A DNA stretch of 64,000 bases, from NCBI RefSeq assembly GCF_015354245.1, contig NZ_JADKYZ010000007.1, forward strand, positions 186,001-250,000, given 5' to 3'. Source of the DNA: Diaphorobacter caeni. Lineage in GTDB: Bacteria; Pseudomonadota; Gammaproteobacteria; Burkholderiales; Burkholderiaceae_C. A model generated the notes under the pieces. It saw only the letters and a list, made by a program, of their open reading frames with translations. It was not told the DNA's origin and did not search any database. The position numbers were made by a program, and so were the translations under genes. Shown in pieces: positions 19,611-28,231 of this stretch; the first letter of the stretch is position 1, and every line of letters begins with the position of its first letter.

Positions 19611-21860
19611 ATGACTACACATCACACGCCATCTCGCAATGCCCAGCCTGGACACGAAACCCCTGGCACCTATCCACTGTCTACTCCGTTTGCGCTCAAG
19701 CGCAGCACCACTGCGCATCGCGCGCTGCTGCTGGGCATGGCCATGGGCGGCATGCTCGTTGCAGCGCCAAGCGCGATCGCGCAGTCCACTTCAGAGCAAA
19801 GTGCGCAAACACCGGCCAGCCTTCCTCAGGTGACGGTTCAGGACAAGATGACGTCACCCGCTGCTCCCTATGCAGGCGGTCAGGTGACTTCGGGTGGGCG
19901 AGTGGGCTTCCTGGGTGACAAGGACTTCATGGAGACTCCTTTCAACACCATCAGCTACACCGACAAATTCGTGGAGGACCGGCAGGCTCAGACCATCTCG
20001 GAAGTCATTTCTGCGACCGATCCGACGGTGTTCAGCAATGGCGCCTCAGGCGCATGGAGCGAGGCGTATTCCATTCGTGGCTTCACCTCCAATACCTATG
20101 ACATGACCTTTGGCGGCTTGTACGGCATGGCACCTTACTACCGCACTACACCCGAAATGTACGGGCGCATCGAGGTGCTCAAGGGTCCATCGGCGCTGCT
20201 CAATGGAATGCCGCCTGGTGGTTCTGTGGGCGGCTCCGTGAATCTCGTGCCCAAGCGTGCGGGTGATGAGCCATTGACACGTTTCACCGCCACCTATATG
20301 TCGGATTCTCAACTCGGTGGACACATCGATGTGGGCCGTCGGTTTGGAGAGAACAAGCAGTTCGGCATCCGCTTCAATGGTGCTTATCGCAATGGAGATG
20401 GCGCGGTCAACGATCAGGAGAAGAGGGTGACCCTCGCTTCCGTTGGACTGGACTGGCGCAGTGATCGCGCACGAATTTCCGCCGACATCTATAGCAGCGA
20501 TGACCGCGTCCACGGTGTGACGCGAGGCATCAACCTTGCGCCGGGTGTGGGAGTTCCCAAGCCTCCAACGGCAGATACCTTGCTCAACCCGGACTGGTCC
20601 ACAGTGCACAACAAGGACAAGGCCGTAATGGTGCGCGGCGAGTTCGATCTGAGCGATCAGCTCATGGCCTATGCAGCTTATGGCGTGAGCGATACGGACT
20701 ACAAGTACAACGGTGCCATGACCGCGCAGGTACTCAACGCGAACGGTGATTTCCGAACGAGCATTGGGCAGTTGGCATTCGATCAAAAGAAGCATTCAGG
20801 AGAAATTGGCCTGAAAGGCAAGATGCAAACGGGGAGCGTCAAGCATCAATGGTCGCTCAACGCCACGCACTACTCGCACAAGCAAAATGACTACGGCCGT
20901 CGCACGGTGCCCGGCGCGGACTGGGCTACCAACATCTACAACCCGGTCTGGGGTGCCGCTGCTGAGTTCGTCGCTCCGCATATTGCTCACACCGAAGTGC
21001 GACTGGCAAGTTACGGCCTCGCAAACACGATGTCCTTCGCCGAAGATAGCGTACAACTCACGCTGGGCGTACGCCAACAGCAGGTGGTGAGCGACACCTA
21101 CAGCGTCACCAGCGGAGCGCGCACTGCCCGCTACGACCAGAGGGCCACGTCGCCTGCAGCTGCATTGCTGGTGAAGGCGACGGAGCATGTGTCCGTATAC
21201 GCCAATTACATTGAAGGACTGAGCCAAGGCGCAACCGCACCAATGACCGCAGCCAATGCGGGCGAGGTCTTCGCTCCCTACAAAAGCAAGCAAAAAGAGC
21301 TGGGCGTGAAGCTTGATCTCGGTGGCTTCGCCAACACCTTCAGCATCTTTGAAATCACCCGCCCCAGCAGCTACACCGACCCTGTCACCAACATCTACTC
21401 CTTCGGTGGCGAGCAGCGCAATCGCGGCGTCGAATGGGGCTTCTTTGGTGCGCCGCTCAACGGCGTGCGCTTGATGGGCGGCATTGCCTACACCGCGCCC
21501 AAGCTTACGCAGACCGCTGGTGGCGTCAACCAAGGCAAGAACGCGACCGGGGTGCCCAAGTTGCAAGCCAAGCTGGGAGCCGAGTGGGATGTACCTGTTG
21601 TGCAGGGCCTGACCTTGACAGGCAACGTGACTGCCGCCTCCAAGCAATACATCAGCGCCGACAACCAGCTCTGGGCACCCGGCCGCACGATCTACGACAT
21701 CGGTGCACGCTACGCAACCAAGGTGGCCGAGCGTCCTGTCACTCTTCGCGCAACGGTAAACAATGTCACCAACAAATCGTACTGGGGCATGCCGTTGCTC
21801 TCCAGCCTCGCACTTGGTGCGCCGCGCACGGTGTTGGTTTCGGCCAGCGTGGATTTCTGA
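19611..21860 (+). CDS. TonB-dependent siderophore receptor
   Basis: Outer-membrane ferric siderophore receptor of 749 residues. A long N-terminal extension is followed by a signal peptide (hydrophobic core RALLLGMAMGGMLVAAPSA, AIAQ site near 58). The plug domain has LPQVTVQDK as a TonB-box-like stretch, SYSIRGF-type EAYSIRGFTSN and RIEVLKGPSALLNG. The beta-barrel ends in a terminal Phe (VLVSASVDF), as outer-membrane porins do. No N-terminal STN signalling domain is present. GAGGAA precedes the ATG, 129 bases after the binding-protein gene, so it is probably the last gene of the operon. Confidence 0.9.
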   Translation: MTTHHTPSRNAQPGHETPGTYPLSTPFALKRSTTAHRALLLGMAMGGMLVAAPSAIAQSTSEQSAQTPASLPQVTVQDKMTSPAAPYAGGQVTSGGRVGFLGDKDFMETPFNTISYTDKFVEDRQAQTISEVISATDPTVFSNGASGAWSEAYSIRGFTSNTYDMTFGGLYGMAPYYRTTPEMYGRIEVLKGPSALLNGMPPGGSVGGSVNLVPKRAGDEPLTRFTATYMSDSQLGGHIDVGRRFGENKQFGIRFNGAYRNGDGAVNDQEKRVTLASVGLDWRSDRARISADIYSSDDRVHGVTRGINLAPGVGVPKPPTADTLLNPDWSTVHNKDKAVMVRGEFDLSDQLMAYAAYGVSDTDYKYNGAMTAQVLNANGDFRTSIGQLAFDQKKHSGEIGLKGKMQTGSVKHQWSLNATHYSHKQNDYGRRTVPGADWATNIYNPVWGAAAEFVAPHIAHTEVRLASYGLANTMSFAEDSVQLTLGVRQQQVVSDTYSVTSGARTARYDQRATSPAAALLVKATEHVSVYANYIEGLSQGATAPMTAANAGEVFAPYKSKQKELGVKLDLGGFANTFSIFEITRPSSYTDPVTNIYSFGGEQRNRGVEWGFFGAPLNGVRLMGGIAYTAPKLTQTAGGVNQGKNATGVPKLQAKLGAEWDVPVVQGLTLTGNVTAASKQYISADNQLWAPGRTIYDIGARYATKVAERPVTLRATVNNVTNKSYWGMPLLSSLALGAPRTVLVSASVDF

Positions 21861-21984
21861 TCGCCAGAGCTGACGACCAAAGTCGAAGCGCCAGAATGGA
21901 GATGCTTGCACCTCCCTCTTGGTTTTCGACGTACTACAGTCGACCAACTGACAAGTCGGGACGAAAGTGCAATCACCATGAGTG

Positions 21985-22290
21985 AGATAGTCCCCTGAAT
22001 CTCCGGACGCGGTCTATCGCGTATCTTCGAGATAGGCATAGGGGACTGTGCATATGACTAGGCATACAGAGACGATAGAAGTCATTGCCCGAGACCAGCG
22101 CAGGTGACGCTGGTCGGCTGTCGAGAAGGCAGCCATGGTACGCAAGACGTATGAGCCGGGCATGAGCGTATCGCTCGTGGCCCGCCAGGAGGGCGTGGCG
22201 GCAAGCTTGCTGTTCACCTGGCGGCGACTGGATCGCGAAGGCGCGCTGGCGGAGGCAGGGTCTGCCAATGTCGAGTGGCATCGACGCCAC
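21985..22290 (+). pseudogene. IS2-group (IS3 family) orfA remnant
   Basis: From about 21985 the TAGTCCCCTGAATCTCCGG stretch looks like the end of an IS2-group element. An orfA-like frame follows from ATG 22054 (MTRHTETIEVIARDQRR). It hits an in-frame TGA and continues as RWSAVEKAAMVRKTYEPG and SLVARQEGVAASLLFTWR, the HTH of IS2-type orfA. The frame is lost after about 22285 and no orfB is present. The copy is dead. Confidence 0.65.
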
Positions 22291-22599
22291 GCCAGCTCAG
22301 GAGGAGGGCTTCGACAGTCTGTACCGTACGGAATGACGTGCGCGAGATGCAATGCATCGGGTTTTCAAGCATGCAGGCAGCACAACTAAGGGCCCCAACC
22401 GATAAGAGCAGAACATTGACAACTGACAACAGGGCAGTGGCAATGGGTCGACAGCACCTATATGTGAGCCGAGATCGAGGACTTTCAGCAGCCCCGAGGA
22501 CAGCCTTGTCGTGAGGGGCTGCGGCAAGCAGGCTGGCTGCAGTCGTTCAGCTTTGACAGTTCACCGACTGCTGAAACCGATAGCTTGACCTCATTGGAG

Positions 22600-22692
22600 A
22601 TCACGCTGAATTTCTGCGCGCAGCCTAAGCACAAGGCCAATCGGATCAGCGAGTTGCTGCCATATCGTTGGAAGTTTGTCGCTGCGGCCTGA
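22600..22692 (+). pseudogene. IS66-like transposase C-terminal remnant
   Basis: A short frame ending at TGA 22690-22692 reads KANRISELLPYRWKF near the end. It resembles the ANRIEELLPHRW tail of IS66-family transposases. Only about 25 codons are recognisable, so the call is tentative. Confidence 0.4.
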
Positions 22693-22871
22693 ATTGCGGA
22701 AGACCGTTACGTCCCGCGGGCAAGATGGGATGGCTTGAGGCTTTGCCATCTCTAATGACCATCGATTTTCTATATGACTGTAGGGCCATTTGGAGCGCGC
22801 CTCCTCTGAGCTGGAGTTTAGTCCGAGGGCGGATTGACGTTTTTAGGCATCAACAGCAGCACATAAATTCT

Positions 22872-22890
22872 AATGAGGCTCATTCTCATT
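22872..22890 (+). promoter_or_regulatory. Fur box upstream of the FecA-like receptor
   Basis: AATGAGGCTCATTCTCATT matches the proteobacterial Fur consensus (AATGAGAATxATTCTCATT form) in nearly every position. It lies 50 to 86 bases before the candidate start codons of the receptor, indicating iron repression. Confidence 0.85.
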
Positions 22891-22975
22891 AAAATTCTTT
22901 GCAAATCTTTACTGTCAGTCTGCATCGCCCACCCGCCTGATGACATGCATGGGGTGCACCTATCTCTCTTTTCTT

Positions 22976-25204
22976 ATGCCTTTTCGACCTATTCCCGGCA
23001 CTCGTTTGAACCGCTGTGCCACTGCAGTTGCAGCAGCAGTCGCCACACTCATCAACCCTACCGCCATGGCTCAGGCACAAGATCAGGCAAGCTCCCAGAC
23101 AACGATCACGGCGCCAACGACTCTGGAGTCGGTGAACGTCGTCGGCAATTGGCTGGATGGCGATATGCCCAGTGCAGAGAAAGTTCTTGAACACCCCGGC
23201 GCGCGCACCATCGTTGAGCGCGAGCGCATTCAGGAGAGCGGTGCGACCACGCTGCGCGAGGCGCTGCGGCTCGTTCCCGGTGTGCAGGTGCAGGATAGCA
23301 ACGGCACGGGCGGCAGCGACATCTCGCTGAATCTGAGCGTGCGTGGGCTGACGGCGCGTCTGTCTCCGCGCTCTTACATTCTTCAGGACGGCGTGCCGAT
23401 TTCGTACGCACCTTACGGCCAGCCTCAGCTGTCGCTAGCGCCGGTGGCACTGGGCAATCTCGAATCGGTGGACGTTGTACGCGGCGCGGGTTCCGTGCGC
23501 TACGGTCCCCAGAACGTGGGCGGCATCATCAACTTCACCACGCGCGCCATCCCCAAGACCTTTGGCGGCGAAGTCTCGGTGGGCACCGAAATCTACGGCC
23601 ACGGCGGCAATGTGAAGACCACCCCCAGCTTCTTTGTGGGCGGCACCAACGAATCCGGCCTGGGCTTGGCGGTGCTGTACTCCGGCACGCATGGCGAGGG
23701 TTGGCGCAGCGGCAACGACAAAGTCGATTTGGACGACGTGCTGATCAAGAGCCAGTACAAGATCGACAACAACAGCAGCATCTCGGCCTCGTTGCACCAC
23801 TTCGAAGCGCAGGGGCAGATGCCCGGTGGCCTGACGACGGCGCAATACAAAGCCGATCCGTTCCAGAGCACCCGCAACTACGACGAGTTCACCGGCCGAC
23901 GCACCGATGGATCGCTCAAGTACAACTACAAAGATGGTCGCAATAGCTTTGAGGTGCTGGGTTACTACGTGGATTCCTTCCGTGGCAGCTACATCGAACG
24001 CGATGCCACAGGTGCCAACGCTGGCAAACGCAGCCTGACCGGCGCTCCGCGTGATTACAGCTACTACGGTGTAGAGCCACGTTTCTCGCGCATCTTCGAA
24101 ACCGGCTCCGTCGTTCAGGAAGTCAGCGTAGGCTATCGCTATCTGAAGGAGAAGAGCTCCGAGACATCACTGGCAAGCTCGGGCTTTTATGTTCCCGGTC
24201 AGGTCAATGCCATGGAGCTGCCACTGAATACCGCGCAGACCAGCCAGGGCGGCACCACGGCCAATGCGTTCTACATTGACAACCGCATCGACATCGGCGA
24301 TTGGACGGTGACTCCCGGCGTGCGCTACGAGCGCATCCGCTCGTTCAACAACGTTGTGGACTACCGCGGCACCACCTCCACTGCAATCTTCCCAAAGGCC
24401 AGCGCCAACGAGTGGCTGCCCACGCTGTCGGTGCTCTACCGCGTCAATGGCAACTGGGCTGTATTCGCCAACGCAGGCAAGTCGTTCGGCCCGCAGCAAT
24501 ATGCGCAATTGGCCCAATCGTCGAACAACCAGCTCTACCCCGAGTCGGCCAAGACCTATGAGGTTGGCACACACTACAAGAGCGATACTTGGAACGGCGA
24601 ATTGACGTTGTTCAACATCGACTTCGACAAAGAGCTGTTCCTTGACCGTCCCGGCGATGGTACGGGCAACGGCATCTGGACCGATCTGGGAGCCACCCGT
24701 CACCGGGGTCTGGAGTCGGCTCTGCGCTATGACTTCGGCAAGAACTATCCTGCGCTCAAGGGCTTGTCGCTGGGCGGAAACTACACTTTCACGCAGGCCA
24801 CCAGTCAGGCTGGCCCGTTTGCGGGACGCGATCTACCGCTGTATGCGCGCCACACAGCCGGTTTGTCGGCACGTTATGCACTTGAGCGATGGATCTTCAA
24901 TGCCGAATTGACAGCACAGTCCAAACAGCGTTCGCCTGGCACGCCGGGCACCAGCGCCAAGCCTAACCCCTACATCACGCAGGAAGATGCCAACGGCAAT
25001 CTGGGCAATATCCCCGGCTTCGGAATCGTCGGCCTGCGTGCCAGCTATCAGGCTGGTGCAGAGCTACGCAATCTGCGCCTGACCGTGGGCGTGAAGAACC
25101 TGTTCGACCGCCGCTACTTCACCCGCTCCACCGACAACAACGGTGGCGGTAAATACGTGGGCATGCCGCGCAGCGTGTATCTGCAGGCCTCATTGCCGTT
25201 CTGA
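22976..25204 (+). CDS. TonB-dependent receptor, FecA-like (ferric citrate/siderophore)
   Basis: Outer-membrane receptor of about 742 residues. Start 22976 gives a standard signal peptide (MPFRPIPGTRLNR, hydrophobic CATAVAAAVATLI, NPTAMAQ); the frame is open from ATG 22940, which would add 12 residues. The plug contains TTLREALRLVPGVQVQDSNG, LSVRGLTARLSPRSYILQDG and VDVVRGAGSVRYGPQNVGG, the pattern of the FecA branch. The barrel ends with VYLQASLPF. It has no FecA signalling extension and no FecIR neighbours, so regulation is expected through the upstream Fur box. Neither start has a clear ribosome site. It is followed 61 bases later by a PepSY membrane protein, a common partner. Confidence 0.87.
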   Translation: MPFRPIPGTRLNRCATAVAAAVATLINPTAMAQAQDQASSQTTITAPTTLESVNVVGNWLDGDMPSAEKVLEHPGARTIVERERIQESGATTLREALRLVPGVQVQDSNGTGGSDISLNLSVRGLTARLSPRSYILQDGVPISYAPYGQPQLSLAPVALGNLESVDVVRGAGSVRYGPQNVGGIINFTTRAIPKTFGGEVSVGTEIYGHGGNVKTTPSFFVGGTNESGLGLAVLYSGTHGEGWRSGNDKVDLDDVLIKSQYKIDNNSSISASLHHFEAQGQMPGGLTTAQYKADPFQSTRNYDEFTGRRTDGSLKYNYKDGRNSFEVLGYYVDSFRGSYIERDATGANAGKRSLTGAPRDYSYYGVEPRFSRIFETGSVVQEVSVGYRYLKEKSSETSLASSGFYVPGQVNAMELPLNTAQTSQGGTTANAFYIDNRIDIGDWTVTPGVRYERIRSFNNVVDYRGTTSTAIFPKASANEWLPTLSVLYRVNGNWAVFANAGKSFGPQQYAQLAQSSNNQLYPESAKTYEVGTHYKSDTWNGELTLFNIDFDKELFLDRPGDGTGNGIWTDLGATRHRGLESALRYDFGKNYPALKGLSLGGNYTFTQATSQAGPFAGRDLPLYARHTAGLSARYALERWIFNAELTAQSKQRSPGTPGTSAKPNPYITQEDANGNLGNIPGFGIVGLRASYQAGAELRNLRLTVGVKNLFDRRYFTRSTDNNGGGKYVGMPRSVYLQASLPF

Positions 25205-25265
25205 CAAAGCCGCACCGACTGCCTCAGCGGCTGGATGTTTAAATCCAGCCGCGACTGAACTCCTA

Positions 25266-26417
25266 ATGACTGTTCTTCGATCTCTGTGGCTGCGGCTGCA
25301 TCGCTGGTTTGCTCTCGGCTTGGGCTGGATATTGATATTGGCTGGACTCACAGGAGCCATGCTCGTGGTGGGCCAGCCGCTGGATCGCTGGCTGAATCCA
25401 CAGCTCTTTCAAGCACAGTCTACGTCGAGCGTTGCAAGCGATTCAAACCGTGTCGCAGCCCTCGCACCGATCGTTGCTGCCGTACACGAGGAATTCGGCG
25501 CCAATGTCTCAATGCGGTTCAAACTACCGCAGCAAGACGGTGAATCCCTGTGGTTGAGAGTGCAATCGGGTGACTGGCGCGGCACGATTTACCTGAACCC
25601 CGTCACCGCTCAGGAACAGGGCCGCCGTGGTGAGACCGATGGTTTCGTCAATACGCTGTTCAAACTGCACAGTACTTTGCTGTTGGACGACACCGGCAAA
25701 ATCATTCTGGCTTGGGTAGCGCTCATCTACATGCTGCTGCTGGTCACCGGCGTGATTCTGTGGTGGCCCAAGCGCTGGCCCGGCAACTGGCATATCGAGC
25801 TGAACAAAAGCCTGGTGCGCGCCTTGTTTGATCTGCACCGCATCGGCGGCATCGTCATGGGACTGCTGATCGCGGTCTCCGTCATCACTGGCGCGTATCT
25901 GGCCTGGCGTCCGCTGGGCGAAGTGCTCAACTTTGTCAGCCAAACGACTCCGATCAAAGCGCCTAAGCTGCCCGCATTGCAGGTGGATGCGGACAAACCA
26001 TTGCCCAAGCCACCGAGCCTCGATGCAATGGTAGAAGTCGCCCGCGCCGCCATGCCCGATGCGCAGATCAGCTTTGTGCAAGTGCCGGCCGATGCCAGGC
26101 AGGTCATGCGTATCCGGTTTCGCGCCAATGACGAGCCGCATCCTAACGGCGTAAGCTCGGTCTGGCTGGACCCGCGTACCGGCGCGGTGTTGGCGACGCA
26201 GCGCTGGAATGAGATGGATCCCGGTGCGGGTGCCGTGGCCATCGCCTATCCGCTGCACACTGGCGAGCTAGGAGGCGTGATCCTGGAAACTGTGGCTGCC
26301 CTCAACGGCTTGGCGCTGGCGGGCCTCGGCATCAGCGGGGTTTGGCTGTGGTGGCGCAGACGCAAGGCGCGTAAGCATGTGAATCGTGGATATGAGCATG
26401 TGCGTCGGAAACTATGA
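25266..26417 (+). CDS. PepSY-associated TM domain protein (putative siderophore/iron reductase)
   Basis: Inner-membrane protein of 383 residues with four predicted membrane helices: near 12-34 (WFALGLGWILILAGLTGAML), near 155-177 (ILAWVALIYMLLLVTGVILW), near 200-220 and at the C-terminus (GLALAGLGISGVWLWWRRRK). PepSY repeats lie between them. Family members often sit beside TonB-dependent receptors, and several are implicated in reductive release of iron from siderophores, which fits this position. Start 25266 is the ATG downstream of the receptor stop; a longer frame from 25143 overlaps the receptor and is rejected. Confidence 0.82.
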   Translation: MTVLRSLWLRLHRWFALGLGWILILAGLTGAMLVVGQPLDRWLNPQLFQAQSTSSVASDSNRVAALAPIVAAVHEEFGANVSMRFKLPQQDGESLWLRVQSGDWRGTIYLNPVTAQEQGRRGETDGFVNTLFKLHSTLLLDDTGKIILAWVALIYMLLLVTGVILWWPKRWPGNWHIELNKSLVRALFDLHRIGGIVMGLLIAVSVITGAYLAWRPLGEVLNFVSQTTPIKAPKLPALQVDADKPLPKPPSLDAMVEVARAAMPDAQISFVQVPADARQVMRIRFRANDEPHPNGVSSVWLDPRTGAVLATQRWNEMDPGAGAVAIAYPLHTGELGGVILETVAALNGLALAGLGISGVWLWWRRRKARKHVNRGYEHVRRKL

Positions 26418-26665
26418 ACAAGCGGGTTCATTTGCCCATGTCTTCGGGGCCGTTGAACAACCCTGCCGAAACTGTGAGTTCGTTGTGTGCAGCTGTGATC
26501 TCAGCATCTGCTACAGGCTGGGAGCAGCAATCCAGCGTTAGGGCTCCAATGACTGCCGACGCCGTTAGCGGACATTCATCGGAGATCCTGCAGAACTTCT
26601 TAGTGCACAAAGGAACGTGGACCCAATTCGCCAGCGAACTGGAGTTGGCGACCCTAAGAACGTGT
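26418..26665. other. Intergenic stretch, nothing recognised
   Basis: Between the PepSY gene and the IS5-family remnant no gene or signal could be identified on either strand. An open frame at 26414-26815 overlaps the remnant in the wrong direction and looks non-coding. Confidence 0.4.
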
Positions 26666-26803
26666 TCAAAGTCTTCTGAGCAAGAGGCCCAAGAAGGCAA
26701 GATGGACAAACTGCAAGCTGGTGTTCAGCCACCGCTCGCAGTTCTTCCACAACCTTCTGTTCTTCTCCAACCACGCAAAGCTGCGCTCAACCACCCTGAA
26801 TCA
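26666..26803 (-). pseudogene. IS5-family transposase C-terminal remnant
   Basis: Reading the minus strand, the frame gives VERSFAWLEKNRRLWKNCER and then HLAFLGLLLRRL and stops at 26666. This is the typical C-terminal block of IS5-family (IS427 group) transposases, including the YREK-like region. The upstream part is missing, cut where the IS3 element begins at 26797. Confidence 0.75.
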
Positions 26804-26823
26804 CACCGTGTTTAATGGAGGCT
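26797..26823 (+). repeat. IS3 left terminal inverted repeat
   Basis: 27-bp end beginning TGAATCACACCGTGTTT and ending GGAGGCT. It matches the complement of 27757-27783 and the plus-strand sequence at 36934-36960, with a few mismatches each. Confidence 0.8.
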
Positions 26824-26846
26824 CAACCCTTTGAGAGGATTGAGTC

Positions 26847-27758
26847 ATGAACAGTAAAGCCAATAAATTCTCGCCAGAAGTGCGTGAACGTGCAGTCCGC
26901 CTGGTGCAGGAGTGCCGCTCCAGCTATTCATCGTTATGGGCGGCCTGTGAATCCATTGCGCCCAGCCAATCCGATGCCGAGCACTGTAGCGATATTCAAC
27001 GTGTCTGGCATGCCAATTGGCAGGTCTACGGGGTCGTCAAAGTCTGCAAGCAGATGCACCGAGAGGGCTTGCCAATTGCCCGCTGTACCGTGCAACGCCT
27101 GATGCGAAGGCTTGGGCTGCAAGGAGCGCGCAGAGGCAAGAAGTTCCGAACCACTCTGCCCGATGCAGCCCGGCCATGTCCACTGGACTTGGTCAATCGC
27201 CAGTTCAAAGCACAGCGCCCAGACCAGCTTTGGGTGTCTGACTTCACCTATGTCTCGACATGGCAAGGCCAGATGTTTGTGGCTTTTGTGATTGACGTCT
27301 ATGCCCGCCGGATTGTGGGTTGGCGAGTCAGCAACCACATGCGGACCGATTTTGTGATGGATGCATTGGAGCAAGCGCTGCACGCAAGACAGCCGCAGCA
27401 AGAGTCCCGACTGATTCACCACTCGGACAGAGGTGGTCAATACGTTTCAGTGCGCTATACCGAGCGTTTGGCAGAAGCGGGGCTCATGCCATCTGTAGGC
27501 AGCACAGGTGATTCCTACGATAACGTCCTGGCGGAGACTATCAACGGTTTGTACAAAACGGAGGTCATCTACAAACGTGGGCCGTGGAAAACGCGTGAAT
27601 CACTGGAGCTGGCAACGCTGCAGTGGCTGCATTGGTTTAACCACACCAGACTACTGGAGCCCATAGGGCATATACCGCCGGCAGAAGCTGAGGCAAACTA
27701 CTGGCGGCAGCGAGCTGCAAAACCTGTGCAGGCTGACGCCTGTACTTCAACAATCTAG
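26847..27758 (+). pseudogene. IS3 transposase, fused orfA-orfB by internal deletion
   Basis: Single frame of 303 residues. Residues 1-43 ([26 protein letters not shown]) are the start of orfA. From about residue 50 ([18 protein letters not shown]) it is orfB, lacking its N-terminal region. The integrase core is complete: first Asp in [10 protein letters not shown], second in [10 protein letters not shown], Glu in [14 protein letters not shown]. The HTH second helix, leucine zipper and frameshift window of the normal orfA/orfB pair are gone, so activity is doubtful although the DDE triad survives. It ends inside the right inverted repeat. Confidence 0.8.
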
Positions 27759-27783
27759 CCTCCACCAAACCCGGTGTGATTCA
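27757..27783 (-). repeat. IS3 right terminal inverted repeat
   Basis: Complement of the left repeat with about three mismatches (reads TGAATCACACCGGGTTT on the minus strand). It overlaps the transposase stop codon. Confidence 0.8.
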
Positions 27784-28174
27784 CCCGTACCGTCATGCCC
27801 CGGGCATACAAGGCGACGATCTTGTCGTCGAAGCCTGTGAAGCGACGCTCGTGCTTGGGGATCAACAGTGGATCGAAGCTGCCCTCGCGGTCACGAGGTA
27901 CGTCAATGCGGATCGGGCCATCCTCGGTCAACACCGTCTTGGCTCCCTTGCCGTTGCGCTGATTGCTTACAGCGTCAGGCTTGATTGCGCCGGCTGGGTA
28001 ACCCAGGTGATGGTTCATCTCGCCGGCCAGGGCTCGTTCGATCAAAGCCTTCTTGAAGGCCAAGGACGCGGCATTGATGACTTGGGCCGTCATTGGGCCG
28101 TTACCGAACGACTCCAGTAGCTCGGCAGGAATCTCCGGCAGCATTGCGGGTTGGGTTCTTGGTTTGCGAGGCAT
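27784..28174 (-). pseudogene. IS256-family transposase, N-terminal fragment
   Basis: Starts at ATG 28174 (MPRKPRTQPAML) with AAGGAG upstream and shows the IS256 mutator-type N-terminus: ALIERALAGEMNHHLGY, NQRNGKGAKTVLTEDG, IDVPRDREGSFDPLLIPKH and DDKIVALYARGMTVR. At that point (27784) it runs into the IS3 right end and becomes unrelated. The catalytic DDE domain is absent from the other side of the IS3 copy. The sequence was therefore deleted as well as interrupted. Confidence 0.85.
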
Positions 28175-28231
28175 AGACACTCCTTGAGTGAAAGTTATGC
28201 CCCAAACACGAAATTACTGACAGGCCCTGCT

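Larger units (their letters stand above)
21861..22975. other. Gene-poor segment of mobile-element debris
   Basis: Between the two receptor genes no intact gene is seen. The segment holds the IS2-group and IS66-like remnants, then a Fur box just before the second receptor. The stretch 22300-22600 has no recognisable content. Confidence 0.6.
26797..27783 (+). mobile_element. Internally deleted IS3-family insertion sequence
   Basis: Element of about 987 bp bounded by 27-bp imperfect terminal inverted repeats (26797-26823 and 27757-27783), both beginning TGAATCACACCG when read inward. CCC flanks both ends and could be a 3-bp target duplication. Related full-length elements are normally 1.2-1.3 kb. 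The shortfall matches an internal deletion removing the end of orfA and the start of orfB. Confidence 0.8.

Noticed and set aside
26414-26815. 133-codon plus-strand frame after the PepSY gene
   Set aside because: Runs antisense through the IS5 transposase remnant and has no ribosome site or homology.
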